Of a DNA stretch of 64,000 bases, positions 1 through 8,182 are shown one piece after another. The notes beneath the pieces are model-generated. The model had not been told where the DNA came from and searched no databases. It saw nothing but the letters and a program-made list of their open reading frames with translations. This DNA is from Arthrobacter citreus (GTDB lineage Bacteria > Actinomycetota > Actinomycetes > Actinomycetales > Micrococcaceae): NCBI RefSeq assembly GCF_038405225.1, contig NZ_CP151657.1, positions 1,426,001 to 1,490,000 of the forward strand. The letters run 5' to 3'. Each line of letters begins with the position of its first letter. The stretch's first letter is position 1. The translations under genes and the position numbers were made by a program.

Positions 1-1
1 C

Positions 2-748
2 GAATCCTTCACCTCGTGGGGCTGGCGCCTGCCGTTCCTGCTGGCCCTTCCGCTGGCGATGTTCGGCGTATGGATCCGCAGCCGCACCGTGGAAAGCGAC
101 GCCTTCAAAAATGCCAAAGCGGAGCAGCCCAAGGAGTTCAGCCCCATCCGGGAAACCCTCCGCGAGAACAAGCTCCGCATGGTCCAGGTCATCTTTGTCA
201 TGGGCCTGACTGCCATGGGCTTCTACTTCCTGTCCGCCTATTTTGTGTCCTATGTCCAGACCACCGGCGAACTCAGCCGGGAACAGTCACTCATGGTCAA
301 CGCCGCCGCACTGGCCCTGTACGCCCTCCTGCTTCCGATGGGCGGCCGGCTCGGAGACCGCTTCGGCCGCAGGCCGCTGCTCATCGCAGGCTCCGCCGCC
401 CTGGCCATCCTGTCGGTGCCCAGCTTCATGCTCGTCACCAGCGGCAGCCTCCCGCTGGCCCTGGCCGGACAGTCCCTGTTCGTTGTGGCCCTCTGCCTCT
501 ACGGCGGTGGCTGCTACACGTTCTTTGTCGAGATCTTCACGACCCGCACCCGGTTCACCTCCGCGGCGATCAGTTACAACGGCGCCTATGCGCTCTTCGG
601 CGGCACCGCACCGTTCATCGGTACGGCGCTGGTCGGAAGCACCGGAGTGCCGCATGCACCCGGCTTCTACATGGCCGCGGCCGCCGCCGTCGTCTTCCTC
701 CTGGTCGTCCTGACCAAGGTTCCCGAGACCCGCGGCCGGATGGGATAA
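2..748 (+). CDS. MFS transporter, MHS-like (5' end outside window)
   Basis: The reading frame is open from base 2, so the gene begins left of the window; 248 C-terminal residues are visible. They contain about seven hydrophobic membrane segments and the MFS loop motif GGRLGDRFGRRP (bases about 341-376), as in the metabolite:H+ symporter branch, which carries small organic acids, betaines or ureides. An internal ATG at 59 lies in the middle of a membrane segment and is not the start. Sixty bases separate it from the amidohydrolase gene on the same strand, so it probably imports the substrate of the two hydrolases. The branch is inferred from style; the substrate is unknown. Confidence 0.8.
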   Translation, partial: ESFTSWGWRLPFLLALPLAMFGVWIRSRTVESDAFKNAKAEQPKEFSPIRETLRENKLRMVQVIFVMGLTAMGFYFLSAYFVSYVQTTGELSREQSLMVNAAALALYALLLPMGGRLGDRFGRRPLLIAGSAALAILSVPSFMLVTSGSLPLALAGQSLFVVALCLYGGGCYTFFVEIFTTRTRFTSAAISYNGAYALFGGTAPFIGTALVGSTGVPHAPGFYMAAAAAVVFLLVVLTKVPETRGRMG

Positions 749-807
749 GCCCGGCCTACACCCCGGCACGTTCCCGCTCACCGAGCCGCACAACCCAAGG
801 ATTCCTC

Positions 808-2160
808 ATGAACGCAGCATCATTTCTTACCGATTTCCACACGGTGGCCACCATCGGCGCCACCGCCAACAACGGCGTCGACCGCCAGGCAGCCACTGCC
901 GAGGACGCGCAGACCAGGGACTGGTTTGCCGCCTGGGTACGGGAGGCGGGCTGGGAACTGCGGACCGACAGCATCGGCAACATGTTTGGGCTTGTTGAGT
1001 GGACGCCCGGTGCTCCGTACATCGTCATCGGTTCACATTTGGACAGCCAGCCCCTCGGCGGGCGCTTCGACGGAGCATACGGCGTCATCGCCGCACTTCA
1101 CGCTGCCCGGCAGATCAACGCCGACGTCGAGGCCGGCGCTGAGCGGCCCCGTTTCAATCTTGCGGTGGTGAACTGGTTCAACGAGGAAGGCGGCCGCTTT
1201 GCCCCCAGCATCATGGGCAGCTCGGTGTACGCCGGCCTGCTGTCCCGGGAAAAAATGCTTGCGGTCACTGACCTGCAGGGCACCACCGTGCGGGACGCAC
1301 TCGAACGCATCGGCTACCTGGGAACCCAGGAAGCACCCGAAGCGGCCGGCTACGCGGAGATCCATATTGAGCAGGGCCGCATCCTGGAACGCGAAGAGAC
1401 CGCCATCGGTGTCGTGGACAGCAGCTGGTACACCCAGAAACTCGACATCGAGGTCCTGGGGGAACAGTCCCACACCGGGGCAACCGCAATGGCGGACCGG
1501 CATGACGCCCTGGTGGCCGCGTCCCGCATCATTCTCATGGTCCATGACGTCACCGAAGAGTTTGCCGAAGGAGCCCTTGTCTCCTCTGTTGGGCAGATGA
1601 CACTGGAACCCAACTCCCCCATCGTGGTGGCACGCCGGGTGCATCTTGTTGCCGATCTGCGCTCCGGCGATCCGCGGATTGTGATGGCCGCGCGGGCCAA
1701 ACTGATGAAGGACATAGACGACCTTGCCCGGAAGCACGACATCAACGTCAACGTCACTGACTTCGACATCCGGCCCATCCGCCGCTTTCCGCAGGAAGGG
1801 CTCGAGCTTGCTGAGCGTGTGGCTGCCGGTCTGGGACTGTCCTCGCGGCGCATCCAGACCATGGCCGGTCACGACTCCGTGGCCATGAACACCGTTGCGC
1901 CGTCGGTCATGCTGTTCATACCGAGCGTGGACGGCGTTTCCCACTGTGAACGCGAATTCTCCACCGATGATGACATGGTTCGCGGCCTGGAGATGCTGAC
2001 CGGCGTCGCCCGCCAACTGGTCTCCGGCGCCCTTGAGGGCACTGCCACCGGCACTTCGGATGCTCCGGAGAGCACAGGTTCCCCGGAGACCAGCGGTGCC
2101 CCGGAGGGCGCTGCCGCTCCGGCTGCCACTGCCGCGCCGGCGGATGCCGTCCGCTCATGA
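808..2160 (+). CDS. M20-family Zn amidohydrolase (allantoate / N-carbamoyl-amino-acid hydrolase type)
   Basis: 450 residues. The frame is open upstream, but the ATG at 808 preceded by AAGG (797-800) fits the family N-terminus. Metal-site landmarks are GSHLDSQPLGGRFDGAYGV (His77, Asp88), NEEGGRF (about 125-131) and HIEQG (about 186), the pattern of the di-zinc amidohydrolase branch covering allantoate amidohydrolase, beta-ureidopropionase and N-carbamoyl-L-amino-acid hydrolase. These enzymes open a C-N bond of a ureido compound and release CO2/NH3 or an amino acid. The last 45 residues or so are a low-complexity Ala/Pro/Thr/Ser tail that the family normally lacks. The stop overlaps the amidase start (ATGA), so the two are translationally coupled. 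The exact substrate cannot be read from sequence. Confidence 0.88.
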   Translation: MNAASFLTDFHTVATIGATANNGVDRQAATAEDAQTRDWFAAWVREAGWELRTDSIGNMFGLVEWTPGAPYIVIGSHLDSQPLGGRFDGAYGVIAALHAARQINADVEAGAERPRFNLAVVNWFNEEGGRFAPSIMGSSVYAGLLSREKMLAVTDLQGTTVRDALERIGYLGTQEAPEAAGYAEIHIEQGRILEREETAIGVVDSSWYTQKLDIEVLGEQSHTGATAMADRHDALVAASRIILMVHDVTEEFAEGALVSSVGQMTLEPNSPIVVARRVHLVADLRSGDPRIVMAARAKLMKDIDDLARKHDINVNVTDFDIRPIRRFPQEGLELAERVAAGLGLSSRRIQTMAGHDSVAMNTVAPSVMLFIPSVDGVSHCEREFSTDDDMVRGLEMLTGVARQLVSGALEGTATGTSDAPESTGSPETSGAPEGAAAPAATAAPADAVRS

Positions 2161-3617
2161 CCGACCTGCACTATCTGGATGCCACCACAGCCCTCCGGCT
2201 CTTCCGCTCCAAGGAACTCTCGCCCGTGGAACTGCTGTCTGCGGTCATGGAACGGACCGGGGCGGTCAATGGGTCCAGGGCCTCCGGCGGATCCATCAAC
2301 GCAGTCACGGAGACGCTCTTCGACGAAGCGCTGTCCGCTGCGCGCAGCGCCGCTGACAGCTACCGCTCGGGCCGGAACCTGGGTCCGCTGCTCGGGCTGC
2401 CCGTGGCGGCGAAGGAAAAGCACGGGCTGAAGGGCCGTACGCTGTCCCAGGGCCTGATGGCCCGGCGGGAGGACATCTCGCCAGCCAATCACCCCGTTAT
2501 CGACCGGATCCGCGGCGCCGGAGGAATCATCCATCTGCGCACGACGACGCCGGAGTTCAGCTGCGCCACGGTCACCCACAGTCCGCTGTGGGGCGTCACC
2601 CGCAACCCGTGGAACCCCCGGCTGTCTCCGGGTGGATCCTCCGGAGGTTCGGGGGCCGCCCTGGCTGCCGGGTTTGCACCCCTGGCCACGGCCTCGGACA
2701 TCGCCGGATCAACCCGGCTGCCGGCCTCGTTCACCGGGACCGTGGGCTACAAGGCGCCCTACGGCCGGATTCCGGGACTGGCTCCGCTTGCCGCGGACCA
2801 TTACCGCGGTGACGGTCCCATGGCCAGGACCGTCGCGGACGCGGCCCTGCTGGCCAATGTCATGGCGGGACGGCACCCGGACGATCACGCCTCGCTGCCT
2901 TCCGCGCCCGTCATATTGCCCGACGGCGATGCCGCGGCTTCGGTTGCCGGTAAGCGGATCGCGCTGTGCATCCGTTTGGGCAACTATCCGGTGGCGGCCG
3001 ATGTGGAGGCGAACACCCGGGCTGTCGCCGCTGCGCTGCAGGAGGCCGGCGCCGTGGTGGAGGAGATCGAACTGCCGTGGACCACCGAGATGATCAGCAG
3101 GACGATGTTCACCCACTTCGGTTATCTGCTGGGTCCGGCCATGGAGGACGAAACAGCCGGCTCCCCGGAGCTGCTGGCGGACTACACCGTGCGGTTCATG
3201 GCCGATGCGCGCAGGGCTGCTGCGGAATTCCGCTTTCTGGACGGCATCACCGCCGAAACCCGGATTCAGGGACAGCTCGCGGCTGCCATGGCTGGCTACG
3301 ATGTCCTGCTCTGCCCGGCTTCCGCCGTGGCGTCGCTCGACGCCGACGGATCCTACCTGGACGGCATCACCACCGCCGGGGGCCACCTGGAGCACTACTG
3401 GCAGGGCCATATGACCGGCGTCTTCAATATCGCCAACCGCTGCCCCGTGCTGGCCGTGCCCAGCGGCATGGCGGACTGCGGCATTCCCACCGGAGTGCAG
3501 ATTGTGGGTCACCCCTTTGATGAGGATGCCGTCTTTGCGGTGGGAGCAGCAGTGGAGGCGCTGCTGCCCTGGCATGACCGGCACCCTGATCCGCTGCCTG
3601 TCCCGGTGCCTTCCTAA
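2157..3617 (+). CDS. Amidase signature-family amidase
   Basis: 486 residues, normal length for the family. The Ser-Ser-Lys triad is visible: Lys86 in PVAAKEKHG, the Gly/Ser loop GGSSGGSGAALAAGF (about 159-173, cis-Ser near 162), and the nucleophile Ser185 in SDIAGSTRLPASF. The motif around the nucleophile reads IAGST rather than the usual IGGS. The enzyme hydrolyses a carboxamide to acid and ammonia in the cytoplasm. It follows the M20 amidohydrolase with a 4-base overlap and the MFS transporter just upstream, suggesting uptake and stepwise nitrogen release from one amide or ureide. Its 3' end overlaps the stop of the convergent small gene by three bases. Confidence 0.92.
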   Translation: MTDLHYLDATTALRLFRSKELSPVELLSAVMERTGAVNGSRASGGSINAVTETLFDEALSAARSAADSYRSGRNLGPLLGLPVAAKEKHGLKGRTLSQGLMARREDISPANHPVIDRIRGAGGIIHLRTTTPEFSCATVTHSPLWGVTRNPWNPRLSPGGSSGGSGAALAAGFAPLATASDIAGSTRLPASFTGTVGYKAPYGRIPGLAPLAADHYRGDGPMARTVADAALLANVMAGRHPDDHASLPSAPVILPDGDAAASVAGKRIALCIRLGNYPVAADVEANTRAVAAALQEAGAVVEEIELPWTTEMISRTMFTHFGYLLGPAMEDETAGSPELLADYTVRFMADARRAAAEFRFLDGITAETRIQGQLAAAMAGYDVLLCPASAVASLDADGSYLDGITTAGGHLEHYWQGHMTGVFNIANRCPVLAVPSGMADCGIPTGVQIVGHPFDEDAVFAVGAAVEALLPWHDRHPDPLPVPVPS

Positions 3618-3919
3618 GGCACCACATCGGGCTCGACGGACTCAACCACCACCAGTTCATCCACCTGCAGGCGGCCGACATAGAGTTCCTTGATGTCAGC
3701 ACGGCCGATCCGGAGCCTTCCGATGGCCAGCGCACCAACGGCCACCGCGCCCATGGCCAGGGCGCCCAGCGAAAAGGCGCCGGCGGCCAGGGTCCTGGCG
3801 CTCAGCGCGGGAAGCTCCAGCATCGCGCCGTGTCCGTGGGCGTGGTGGTGATGGCCCTGCAGCAAAGGGCCGTGCAGCAGGTGGCCTTTAGGGCCGTGCG
3901 GATGGTGATTCGCGAACAT
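3614..3919 (-). CDS. His-rich small protein with pentapeptide-like repeats
   Basis: 101 residues, start chosen by GGAGG five bases upstream. The first 32 residues are very His-rich (runs HHPHG and HHHHAHGHG), which looks metal-binding. Residues about 45-95 repeat every five residues with the pattern hydrophobic-x-hydrophobic-Gly-Ala/Arg (SLGA, LAMGA, VAVGA, LAIGR, LRIGR), similar to pentapeptide-repeat beta-helix coils rather than to a membrane helix. No family is recognised and no function can be assigned. It converges with the amidase gene and has its own 5' region. Confidence 0.6.
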   Translation of the reverse strand: MFANHHPHGPKGHLLHGPLLQGHHHHAHGHGAMLELPALSARTLAAGAFSLGALAMGAVAVGALAIGRLRIGRADIKELYVGRLQVDELVVVESVEPDVVP

Positions 3920-4053
3920 GGGAGCCTCCGGTGAGCAGCGGACGGGGAAAGCGCGTCAAGTTCCAGCCTTATGGATCTCCAGCTTTTTTGGATCTCCGCC
4001 TTCTGGAATCTTCACAGTGCAGCGGGTTCGCCGGCCGCACAAGCGTCCCCAGC

Positions 4054-4091
4054 AAAATGCTCCCCGGTCCATACGGACCGGGGAGCATTTT
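4054..4091 (-). terminator. Strong bidirectional rho-independent terminator
   Basis: A perfect 17-bp inverted repeat (4054-4070 with 4075-4091) with a 4-base loop ATAC, flanked by T/A runs so that a U-tract follows the hairpin on both strands. It lies 18 bases past the stop codon of the penicillin-binding protein gene on the minus strand. Confidence 0.93.
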
Positions 4092-4109
4092 TGCGGACCA
4101 GGGACTGTT

Positions 4110-6464
4110 TTAGTCCTCCGTTGTCCCGGGGGCGGCGGGTGCCGGCGCCGGGGTGGGCACTGGAACCGGTGTAGGAGCCGGTGCGGGAACTGTCGGGGCC
4201 GGGGCCGGGGCCACGGGGACCTCCGGTTCGACAGGCGCCGGTGCCGGAGCCGGCGCCTCTGCGGAACCATTGTCAGCGCCGTTGTCCGGCGTTGGCTCCG
4301 GTGCCGGCGTCGGATCCTCCTGCGGCTCTTCCTCCGGTTCCGGCTCTTCTTCCCTTTCCGGCTCCGGAGCCGGTGCCGGGACGCGGTTGGGATCCGTCAG
4401 CTCGCCGGTTCCGTACAGCGGAGCAACTGCGCGCATGTACTCGGTCCACTGCGCTCCGGCAATGGTCGAGCCGTCCACATAGCTGCGGGCCACACCGTTG
4501 ATCGGCAGACCGTTCAGCGAGGAATAGGACTTCCAATTCCCCACCCAGGATGCCGTCGAGATGCCCTGCGTGTAACCAACGGTCCAGGTCTGCTCAGAGA
4601 CGTCGGTGGTGCCGGTTTTTGCTGCTGCGGGGACGCCCAGCGGCGATATGCCGCCGGGTCCGCTCTCCACAAGTTTCTGCAGCGGCTCCGAGACCTCTTT
4701 CGCGACCTCCTCGGACATCGCGCGGGAGCACTCCTCCTCCGGTACCGAATAGGACCGGCCCCTGGCATCGGAAACCTGCGTCAGCGCAATGGGCTCGCAG
4801 TATTCTCCGCCGCTGGCAAACGTCGCAAACGCAGCAGCCATGGTCATGGGCGCCACTTCCTGTCCGCCCAGGACGAACGAGGGATTATTGACCTCCAGTG
4901 GTTCGCCGTCGACGGCGCGGTGCACGCCCATGCGGGTTGCCGCGTCGCGGATGTCGCACAGGTCCAGCTGGGAAGCCTGCGCCACGGTGGCAGTGTTGGC
5001 GGACCAGGTGAGCCCGTCCCCCACGGTCATCCTGCGCTCATAACCCTCCTGGGCGTTCTTGAATTTCCACTCGTCGAAATAGGCGTCTTCGGGCAGGCAG
5101 CTGGCCGTCCAGTCGTAGCCGGCGGGGTAGGTGGTTCGGGACGCATCGATGACGTCGTCGATGCTTCCGCCGGCCTCAAGCCACGCCACGGTGGTGAAGG
5201 GTTTCATGGTTGACCCGGGCTGGAAGCCGTAGGCGGTTCCACCCATTTCCGAGTCCACATTAAAGTTCAGCTGCGTATTGCCCGGGCCTTCCTCTGGCGT
5301 GTAGTTCGTGTTCTGCGCCATGGCCAGGATCCTGCCGGTACCCGGTTCCACGGACACCATGGCCGAACCCGCGCCGGAAGCATCGCCGGTGGGCACCTGG
5401 GCCTCAATCTGGGCCTGGGCCTGCTCCTGCAGCCGGGAATCAAGCGTGGTGGTAATGGTCAGGCCGCCGCGGGCCAGCAGCTTGGCGCGGGCGGTTTCAT
5501 CGGGACCAAATTCCTCGGATGCCAGGACCACCTGTTCCACGTAGCTGCAGAAGTACTCGGCCATTTCGGCGCCCACGCAGCCGGAGCGTGCCGCGGGCTG
5601 GGGGTTCAGCTGCAGATCCGAGGCGACGGCGTCGTCGTACTCCTGCTGCGTGATCTTGTCATAGCGCAGCATGGCGGCCAGCACCATATCCCGGCGCTCC
5701 CTCGTGCCCTCGGGATTCGTGAGCGGGTTGAAGGTGTTCGGCGACTGCACCATCCCCGCGAGCATGGCGGACTGCGGGATGTTCAGCTGCGCGGCCGGAA
5801 CGCCGAAGAAGGTTTGCGCTGCAGCTTCCACGCCGTAGGTTCGGCCGCTGAACAGCACAATGTTCAGATAGCCCTCAAGGATTTCCTCCTTGGAGAATTC
5901 CTTCTCGACGGCGAAGGACAGCTTGGCTTCGCGGATCTTGTCCGTGATGTTCTTGGTTCCGCTGACGGTGAGCTCGTCGGCGCTTTTGCCTTCGGCGACA
6001 CCCTGGTCAATCAGCACGTTGTTGACGTACTGCATGGTCAGCGTGGATGCGCCCTGGGTGCTGTCCTTGGTCAGGTTCGAGGCCACGGCGCGGGCAACGC
6101 CTTTGACGTCCACTCCCCCATGCTCGTAAAAGCGGTTGTCCTCGATGGCGACGATGGCGTCCTGCATGGCAGGCGAAATGTTCTCCAGCGTTACCGGTAT
6201 CCGGTTTTCCGCATAGAAGGAGGCAATCAGCTGGCCGTCGGCGGAGTAGATCTTGGACCCTTCGTCCAGGGGTCCGGTCTCCAGCTCGTCGGGCAGGTCC
6301 TCGAGGGAGTCGAGGACCTGGTGGGCGCCGGAAGCAGCCACCGCCGTCGTGGGAATAAAGATGCCGGCCACGAGCGCGCCGCAGAGGGCGCTCACCGCCA
6401 GAAACAACACCAGCCGGCCGGAGGTGCCGAGTCTGCCCAGCAAGGAGGAGTTGTTTTGTCGCAT
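4110..6464 (-). CDS. Class A penicillin-binding protein (glycosyltransferase plus transpeptidase)
   Basis: 784 residues from the ATG at 6464, just ahead of the cytoplasmic/membrane segment; the longer open frame upstream has no family character. One signal-anchor helix lies at about residues 17-40. The GT51 domain has EDNRFYEHGGVD (Glu108) and GASTLTMQYVNN (about 138-149). The transpeptidase domain has the SxxK motif in GSTMKPFT, SxN in WSANT, and KTGTT. These domains polymerise lipid II glycan and cross-link the peptides outside the membrane. The last 100 residues or so are a Pro/Ala/Glu-rich tail with degenerate PAPAP and EPEPEEE runs, common in actinobacterial PonA-type proteins and probably wall-spanning or disordered. 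Ends at a strong terminator. Confidence 0.93.
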   Translation of the reverse strand: MRQNNSSLLGRLGTSGRLVLFLAVSALCGALVAGIFIPTTAVAASGAHQVLDSLEDLPDELETGPLDEGSKIYSADGQLIASFYAENRIPVTLENISPAMQDAIVAIEDNRFYEHGGVDVKGVARAVASNLTKDSTQGASTLTMQYVNNVLIDQGVAEGKSADELTVSGTKNITDKIREAKLSFAVEKEFSKEEILEGYLNIVLFSGRTYGVEAAAQTFFGVPAAQLNIPQSAMLAGMVQSPNTFNPLTNPEGTRERRDMVLAAMLRYDKITQQEYDDAVASDLQLNPQPAARSGCVGAEMAEYFCSYVEQVVLASEEFGPDETARAKLLARGGLTITTTLDSRLQEQAQAQIEAQVPTGDASGAGSAMVSVEPGTGRILAMAQNTNYTPEEGPGNTQLNFNVDSEMGGTAYGFQPGSTMKPFTTVAWLEAGGSIDDVIDASRTTYPAGYDWTASCLPEDAYFDEWKFKNAQEGYERRMTVGDGLTWSANTATVAQASQLDLCDIRDAATRMGVHRAVDGEPLEVNNPSFVLGGQEVAPMTMAAAFATFASGGEYCEPIALTQVSDARGRSYSVPEEECSRAMSEEVAKEVSEPLQKLVESGPGGISPLGVPAAAKTGTTDVSEQTWTVGYTQGISTASWVGNWKSYSSLNGLPINGVARSYVDGSTIAGAQWTEYMRAVAPLYGTGELTDPNRVPAPAPEPEREEEPEPEEEPQEDPTPAPEPTPDNGADNGSAEAPAPAPAPVEPEVPVAPAPAPTVPAPAPTPVPVPTPAPAPAAPGTTED

Positions 6465-6645
6465 CCGCCCAAGATACAACCCGTTTCTGGAGAGGACACC
6501 TTGACGGCCTGTGTCACACCGGGTAGAACACGGGGAGGTTTCCGCCTTCGGCCGGGGTTTCCCGGTGCCGCCCCGGTGCCGCCGGGCCGATGTGCTGAGA
6601 AAAAGATCACATACGGGAAGCCGCTTTTGGGTGACCTCCTGTCCG

Positions 6646-6660
6646 GTATACGCTGTACAC
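6646..6660. promoter_or_regulatory. Imperfect palindrome and -10 abutting the TetR start
   Basis: GTATAC (6646-6651) and GTACAC (6655-6660) form an imperfect inverted repeat ending directly at the ATG of the TetR gene. Within it TACGCT (6649-6654) sits 6 nt before the ATG, the position of a -10 hexamer for a leaderless transcript. Repressor binding here would block transcription, so autoregulation is likely; this is inference from position. Confidence 0.45.
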
Positions 6661-7383
6661 ATGAAACAACGTTCCGACCCTGAGCGGGGTCCCCTCTCGG
6701 CTGCCGCCATTGCAGCCTGCGGACTCGAACTGGCGGACCGGGAGGGTCTGGAAGCCGTCTCCATGCGCAATATTGCCGAGATCCTCGGCGTCTCAGCCAT
6801 GGCCTTGTACCGGCACGTGGAAAACCGCGAAGCCCTTCTGCTGGCTATGGCTGCCGAAGCAGGCACTCAATTTGTCCTCCTGCCGGCGTCCCCGGGCACC
6901 TGGCAGGAAATGCTCCGGCACCTGGCCAGTGCGCAGTGGGATGGGTTCCAGCAGCATCCCTGGCTCCTGCAGATAGTCCTTGGTCCAAGCCGGCTGCTGG
7001 ACATGGCCTCTGCCGCAGAGCTCGAGGTGCTTCTCCAGGCACTCAAGGCCGCAGGGCTGCCCGAGGACGAGTGCTTTGACTGCGTGCTGGGGATATCCGG
7101 CATCGCCATCGGTGCTTCTGTCCTCGCCCTTGCCGCCAACCCGGGTCCGGGCCGGTACCGCCCCACCCGGCCAAACGCCGTCGTACACCTGAATGCCGAC
7201 GACGGCGCCCCGGCAGGATCCCTCACGGCCCGGTTCCACAGCCGCGGCATCACTTATGACGCGTCGCGCCGCTCCCTGGACTTTGCAGTGGACAACTTCC
7301 TGCTCGGGCTGGAAGCCCGAATCGAAACAAGCGTCCGGATGCGGCAAGACAAGCACTCCGGTTTAGAGAAGGAACAAGAGTGA
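6661..7383 (+). CDS. TetR/AcrR-family transcriptional regulator
   Basis: 240 residues. The N-terminal helix-turn-helix is clear: the frame around MRNIAEILGVSAMALYRHV (about residues 34-52) is the TetR recognition helix pattern. The C-terminal part resembles the TetR_C ligand/dimer domain found in actinobacterial regulators next to oxidoreductases. The stop overlaps the GTG start of the following SDR gene (GTGA), so both are one transcript. It probably senses a substrate of, or controls, that dehydrogenase. The ligand is unknown. Confidence 0.88.
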   Translation: MKQRSDPERGPLSAAAIAACGLELADREGLEAVSMRNIAEILGVSAMALYRHVENREALLLAMAAEAGTQFVLLPASPGTWQEMLRHLASAQWDGFQQHPWLLQIVLGPSRLLDMASAAELEVLLQALKAAGLPEDECFDCVLGISGIAIGASVLALAANPGPGRYRPTRPNAVVHLNADDGAPAGSLTARFHSRGITYDASRRSLDFAVDNFLLGLEARIETSVRMRQDKHSGLEKEQE

Positions 7384-8129
7384 AACTGAGCAACAAAACA
7401 GCCATTGTCACCGGCGGTGCCGGTGGCATTGGCCAGGGCATTGTCCGGCACTTCCTTTCCGAGGGTGCCAAGGTGGCTGTGGTGGACATCGACCAGGAGC
7501 AGGGCGACAAGCTCGTTGCCGAGCTGTCCGGCCTTGGAGAACTGATTTTCATCCGCCGCGACATCTCCCTGCCGGAAAGCGCCGCCGAAATCGTCGCCGA
7601 AACCGTTGCGCGCTTTGGCGGCCTGGACATCCTTGTCAACAACGCCCACGCCTCCAAGCAGGCACCGATTCTGGAGACGACGCCGGAAATCTGGAACCTG
7701 TCCTTCGGCACCGGCACCCTCGCCACCCTGTACCTCATGCAGGCAGCCCACCCCGAGCTGAAGAAGACCCGCGGCAGCATCATCAACTTCGGATCCGGTG
7801 CCGGCATCAAGGGCCTGCCCAACCAAGTGGCCTATGCAGCTGCCAAGGAAGCAATCCGTGCCATCACCCGCACCGCGGCGAACGAATGGGCCGCGGACGG
7901 CATCCGCGCCAATGTCGTCAGTCCGGTGGCGCTGACTCCGGGCATTGTGCAATGGAGCAAGGCATACCCCGAGCAGTACCAGGAAGTTGTGGACAGCGTG
8001 CCGCTGGGCCGTTTGGGTGATCCGGAGAAGGACATCGCACCCATTGTTGCCTTCCTGGCCAGCGACGAATCCCGGTACCTCACCGGCCAAACGCTGATGG
8101 CCGACGGCGGCACCATCAAGCTGTACTAG
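7380..8129 (+). CDS. SDR-family oxidoreductase
   Basis: 249 residues, classical short-chain dehydrogenase length. The start is GTG at 7380 with GAAGGA about 8 bases upstream. Rossmann motif TGGAGGIG (about 12-19), NNAH in place of the usual NNAG (about 86-89), catalytic Ser region INFGSG, and YAAAK as the catalytic Tyr/Lys motif are all present; the C-terminal GQTLMADGG is typical. It reduces or oxidises a hydroxyl/ketone using NAD(P)(H). The last base of NNAG changed to His is unusual but close to the cofactor. It forms an operon with the TetR gene and ends at a GC-rich hairpin. Confidence 0.9.
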   Translation: MKLSNKTAIVTGGAGGIGQGIVRHFLSEGAKVAVVDIDQEQGDKLVAELSGLGELIFIRRDISLPESAAEIVAETVARFGGLDILVNNAHASKQAPILETTPEIWNLSFGTGTLATLYLMQAAHPELKKTRGSIINFGSGAGIKGLPNQVAYAAAKEAIRAITRTAANEWAADGIRANVVSPVALTPGIVQWSKAYPEQYQEVVDSVPLGRLGDPEKDIAPIVAFLASDESRYLTGQTLMADGGTIKLY

Positions 8130-8137
8130 AACGGCAT

Positions 8138-8163
8138 GGCCGGCCGGACTTTTCCGGCCGGCC
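8138..8163 (+). terminator. Hairpin terminator after SDR gene
   Basis: Perfect 10-bp stem GGCCGGCCGG / CCGGCCGGCC with a 6-base loop ACTTTT, 8 bases past the SDR stop. No long U-tract follows, as is common in high-GC actinobacteria. Confidence 0.65.
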
Positions 8164-8170
8164 TCGGCTG

Positions 8171-8176
8171 TAGGGT
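8171..8176 (+). promoter_or_regulatory. -10 hexamer of a leaderless promoter (HTH_42 gene)
   Basis: TAGGGT lies exactly 6 nt before the ATG at 8183. A transcript starting at the A of ATG would be leaderless, and no Shine-Dalgarno sequence is present. Confidence 0.55.
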
Positions 8177-8182
8177 AACGGC

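Noticed and set aside
16-807. Open frame extending the M20 hydrolase to the left edge
   Set aside because: It overlaps the MFS gene in another frame, has no family similarity and no start signal; the ATG at 808 has a ribosome-binding site.
6465-6866. N-terminal extension of the penicillin-binding protein
   Set aside because: Would run through the divergent TetR start; no membrane or domain features; ATG 6464 gives the normal N-terminus.
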